From positions 1 to 15,712 of the forward strand of contig LT642513.1 in NCBI GenBank assembly GCA_900128585.1: a stretch of 15,712 nucleotides of DNA. Direction: 5' to 3'. The stretch is from Stramenopiles sp. TOSAG23-3. Its lineage: Eukaryota; Sar. The notes under the pieces are model-generated. The model had not been told where the DNA came from, made no database searches, and saw nothing but the letters and a program-made list of their open reading frames with translations. Shown here one piece after another: positions 15,198 through 15,712 of the stretch. How positions within the stretch are numbered: the first letter of the stretch is position 1; each line of letters opens with the position of its first letter. The position numbers and the translations under genes were made by a program.

Positions 15198-15712
15198 TTA
15201 AACGTCATCTGCCTCTTCTGGAAGAAGAGGGGTTGCCTCACCGTCTGTTTCCTCGTCGTTGCCCTCCTCCACTCTGCAAGGTGCTTTGGCAACAAATGGG
15301 TTGGTACGAATCTCGACCAGGCAAGCTTCCGCCACTAATTCTTTCGCTGCTTCTAGCGATGGGCCTTTTCTTGTCAAAGACAGATGGCCTTTCCTGCTTC
15401 GATGCGAGTCTCTGTAAATGTCGCACCGAACAGCTCCCATCTGCGGGATAGGCACATAAGAGGGAAGAGAGTAACCCTTTTTAATGCAAAAGTTGTGCAA
15501 ATTTTCTGTAGCAGACTCTTTGTAAGGGTACAGAATATGTGTGGTATTCCGGCCGAACCGAACCCGAAAGTGTTTCACCACCTTGGTTTTCTTCAGAATA
15601 CTCCTTATGGACTTTAATCGTGTTATTATCGAGGAATCATCCTCTACCGGTTTCTCTGCTTTCATGTCACTGCTCTGTTGTTCGACGGCTGCATTCTCCT
15701 CGTTTTCTGGAG
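15198..15712 (-). CDS. dsRNA-binding-domain-like protein, 5' end outside window
   Basis: The frame is open from the window edge at 15712 down to a TAA at 15198-15200, giving at least 170 C-terminal residues. An ATG at 15663-15665 would give 155 residues. The 15 codons before it are open and read as an acidic, polar stretch (ENEENAAVEQQSSD), so the true start is probably further upstream. It contains a basic segment (RSILKKTKVVKHFRVRFGRN), a dsRNA-binding-like domain, and an acidic tail (EEGNDEETDGE) ending in LLPEEADDV. A dsRBD protein could act in RNA processing, RNA silencing, translation or ribosome assembly; the window does not say which. It is convergent with the HECT gene, with about 400 bases between the stops. 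Confidence 0.75.
   Translation of the reverse strand, partial: PENEENAAVEQQSSDMKAEKPVEDDSSIITRLKSIRSILKKTKVVKHFRVRFGRNTTHILYPYKESATENLHNFCIKKGYSLPSYVPIPQMGAVRCDIYRDSHRSRKGHLSLTRKGPSLEAAKELVAEACLVEIRTNPFVAKAPCRVEEGNDEETDGEATPLLPEEADDV
15309..15512 (-). other. dsRNA-binding-like (DRBM) domain
   Basis: Counting from the ATG at 15665, residues ~52-119 read ATENLHNFCIKKGYSLPSY, an internal VRCDIYRDS strand, GHLSLTRKGPSLEAAKEL and VAEACLVEI. This follows the dsRBD plan: alpha-1 with 'L...c.k....P.Y', three strands, then a basic turn and the '(K)..AK..aA..aL' second helix. The usual KKxAK is replaced by RKGPSLEAAK, so the RNA-contact lysine pair is only partly kept. The fold match is fair and the RNA-binding ability is inferred. 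Confidence 0.55.

Overview
This is nuclear DNA from a eukaryote. Three things point that way: a ~14.1 kb uninterrupted reading frame for a giant HECT-type E3 ubiquitin ligase, families that are essentially eukaryotic (B30.2/SPRY, CCCH zinc finger, ubiquitin-interacting motif, dsRNA-binding domain), and AT-rich flanks with microsatellites, TATA-like and AATAAA-type signals and no bacterial gene packing. The standard code is used, with TGA and TAA stops. A 14 kb gene without a visible intron suggests an intron-poor protist or alga. A red alga is one possibility, but nothing in the window fixes the lineage.

Layout. Positions 1-669 are non-coding: an (AAAG)n microsatellite, a very AT-rich stretch, a purine-rich stretch, and then a promoter-like zone with a GA/G tract, TATA repeats, an Inr-like match and an ATG-free leader. 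Positions 670-14796 (+) encode one protein of about 4,708 residues. Positions 14797-15197 are an AT-rich convergent intergenic region with a poly(A)-like signal just after the stop. Positions 15198-15712 (-) hold the 3' part of a second gene with a C-terminal dsRNA-binding-like domain, whose 5' end lies outside the window.

The giant protein reads, N to C: a disordered, basic, Arg/Gly/Ser-rich and GC-rich head; a helical segment; a beta-propeller-like region into which a CCCH zinc finger is inserted; SPRY-1; a long helical region broken by a Ser/Arg linker with three basophilic-kinase-like sites; an SH3b-like domain; an SH3/KOW-like barrel; SPRY-2; a protease-associated (PA)-like segment; two more SH3/Tudor-like segments; a CUB-like beta-rich segment; an acidic linker with a ubiquitin-interacting motif; and a C-terminal HECT domain with its catalytic cysteine at about residue 4683. 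This resembles the broad class of giant scaffold HECT ligases (HERC1/HERC2/HECTD4-like), but the CCCH finger and PA-like module are not standard parts of those proteins. The HECT N-lobe also appears to lack a block that is normally present.

How they may work together (inference): the beta-rich modules and SPRY domains would recruit substrates, the CCCH finger could bind RNA or protein, the UIM would hold ubiquitin near the HECT domain, and the HECT cysteine would transfer it. Whether the neighbouring dsRNA-binding protein is functionally linked is unknown; convergent orientation argues against co-transcription.
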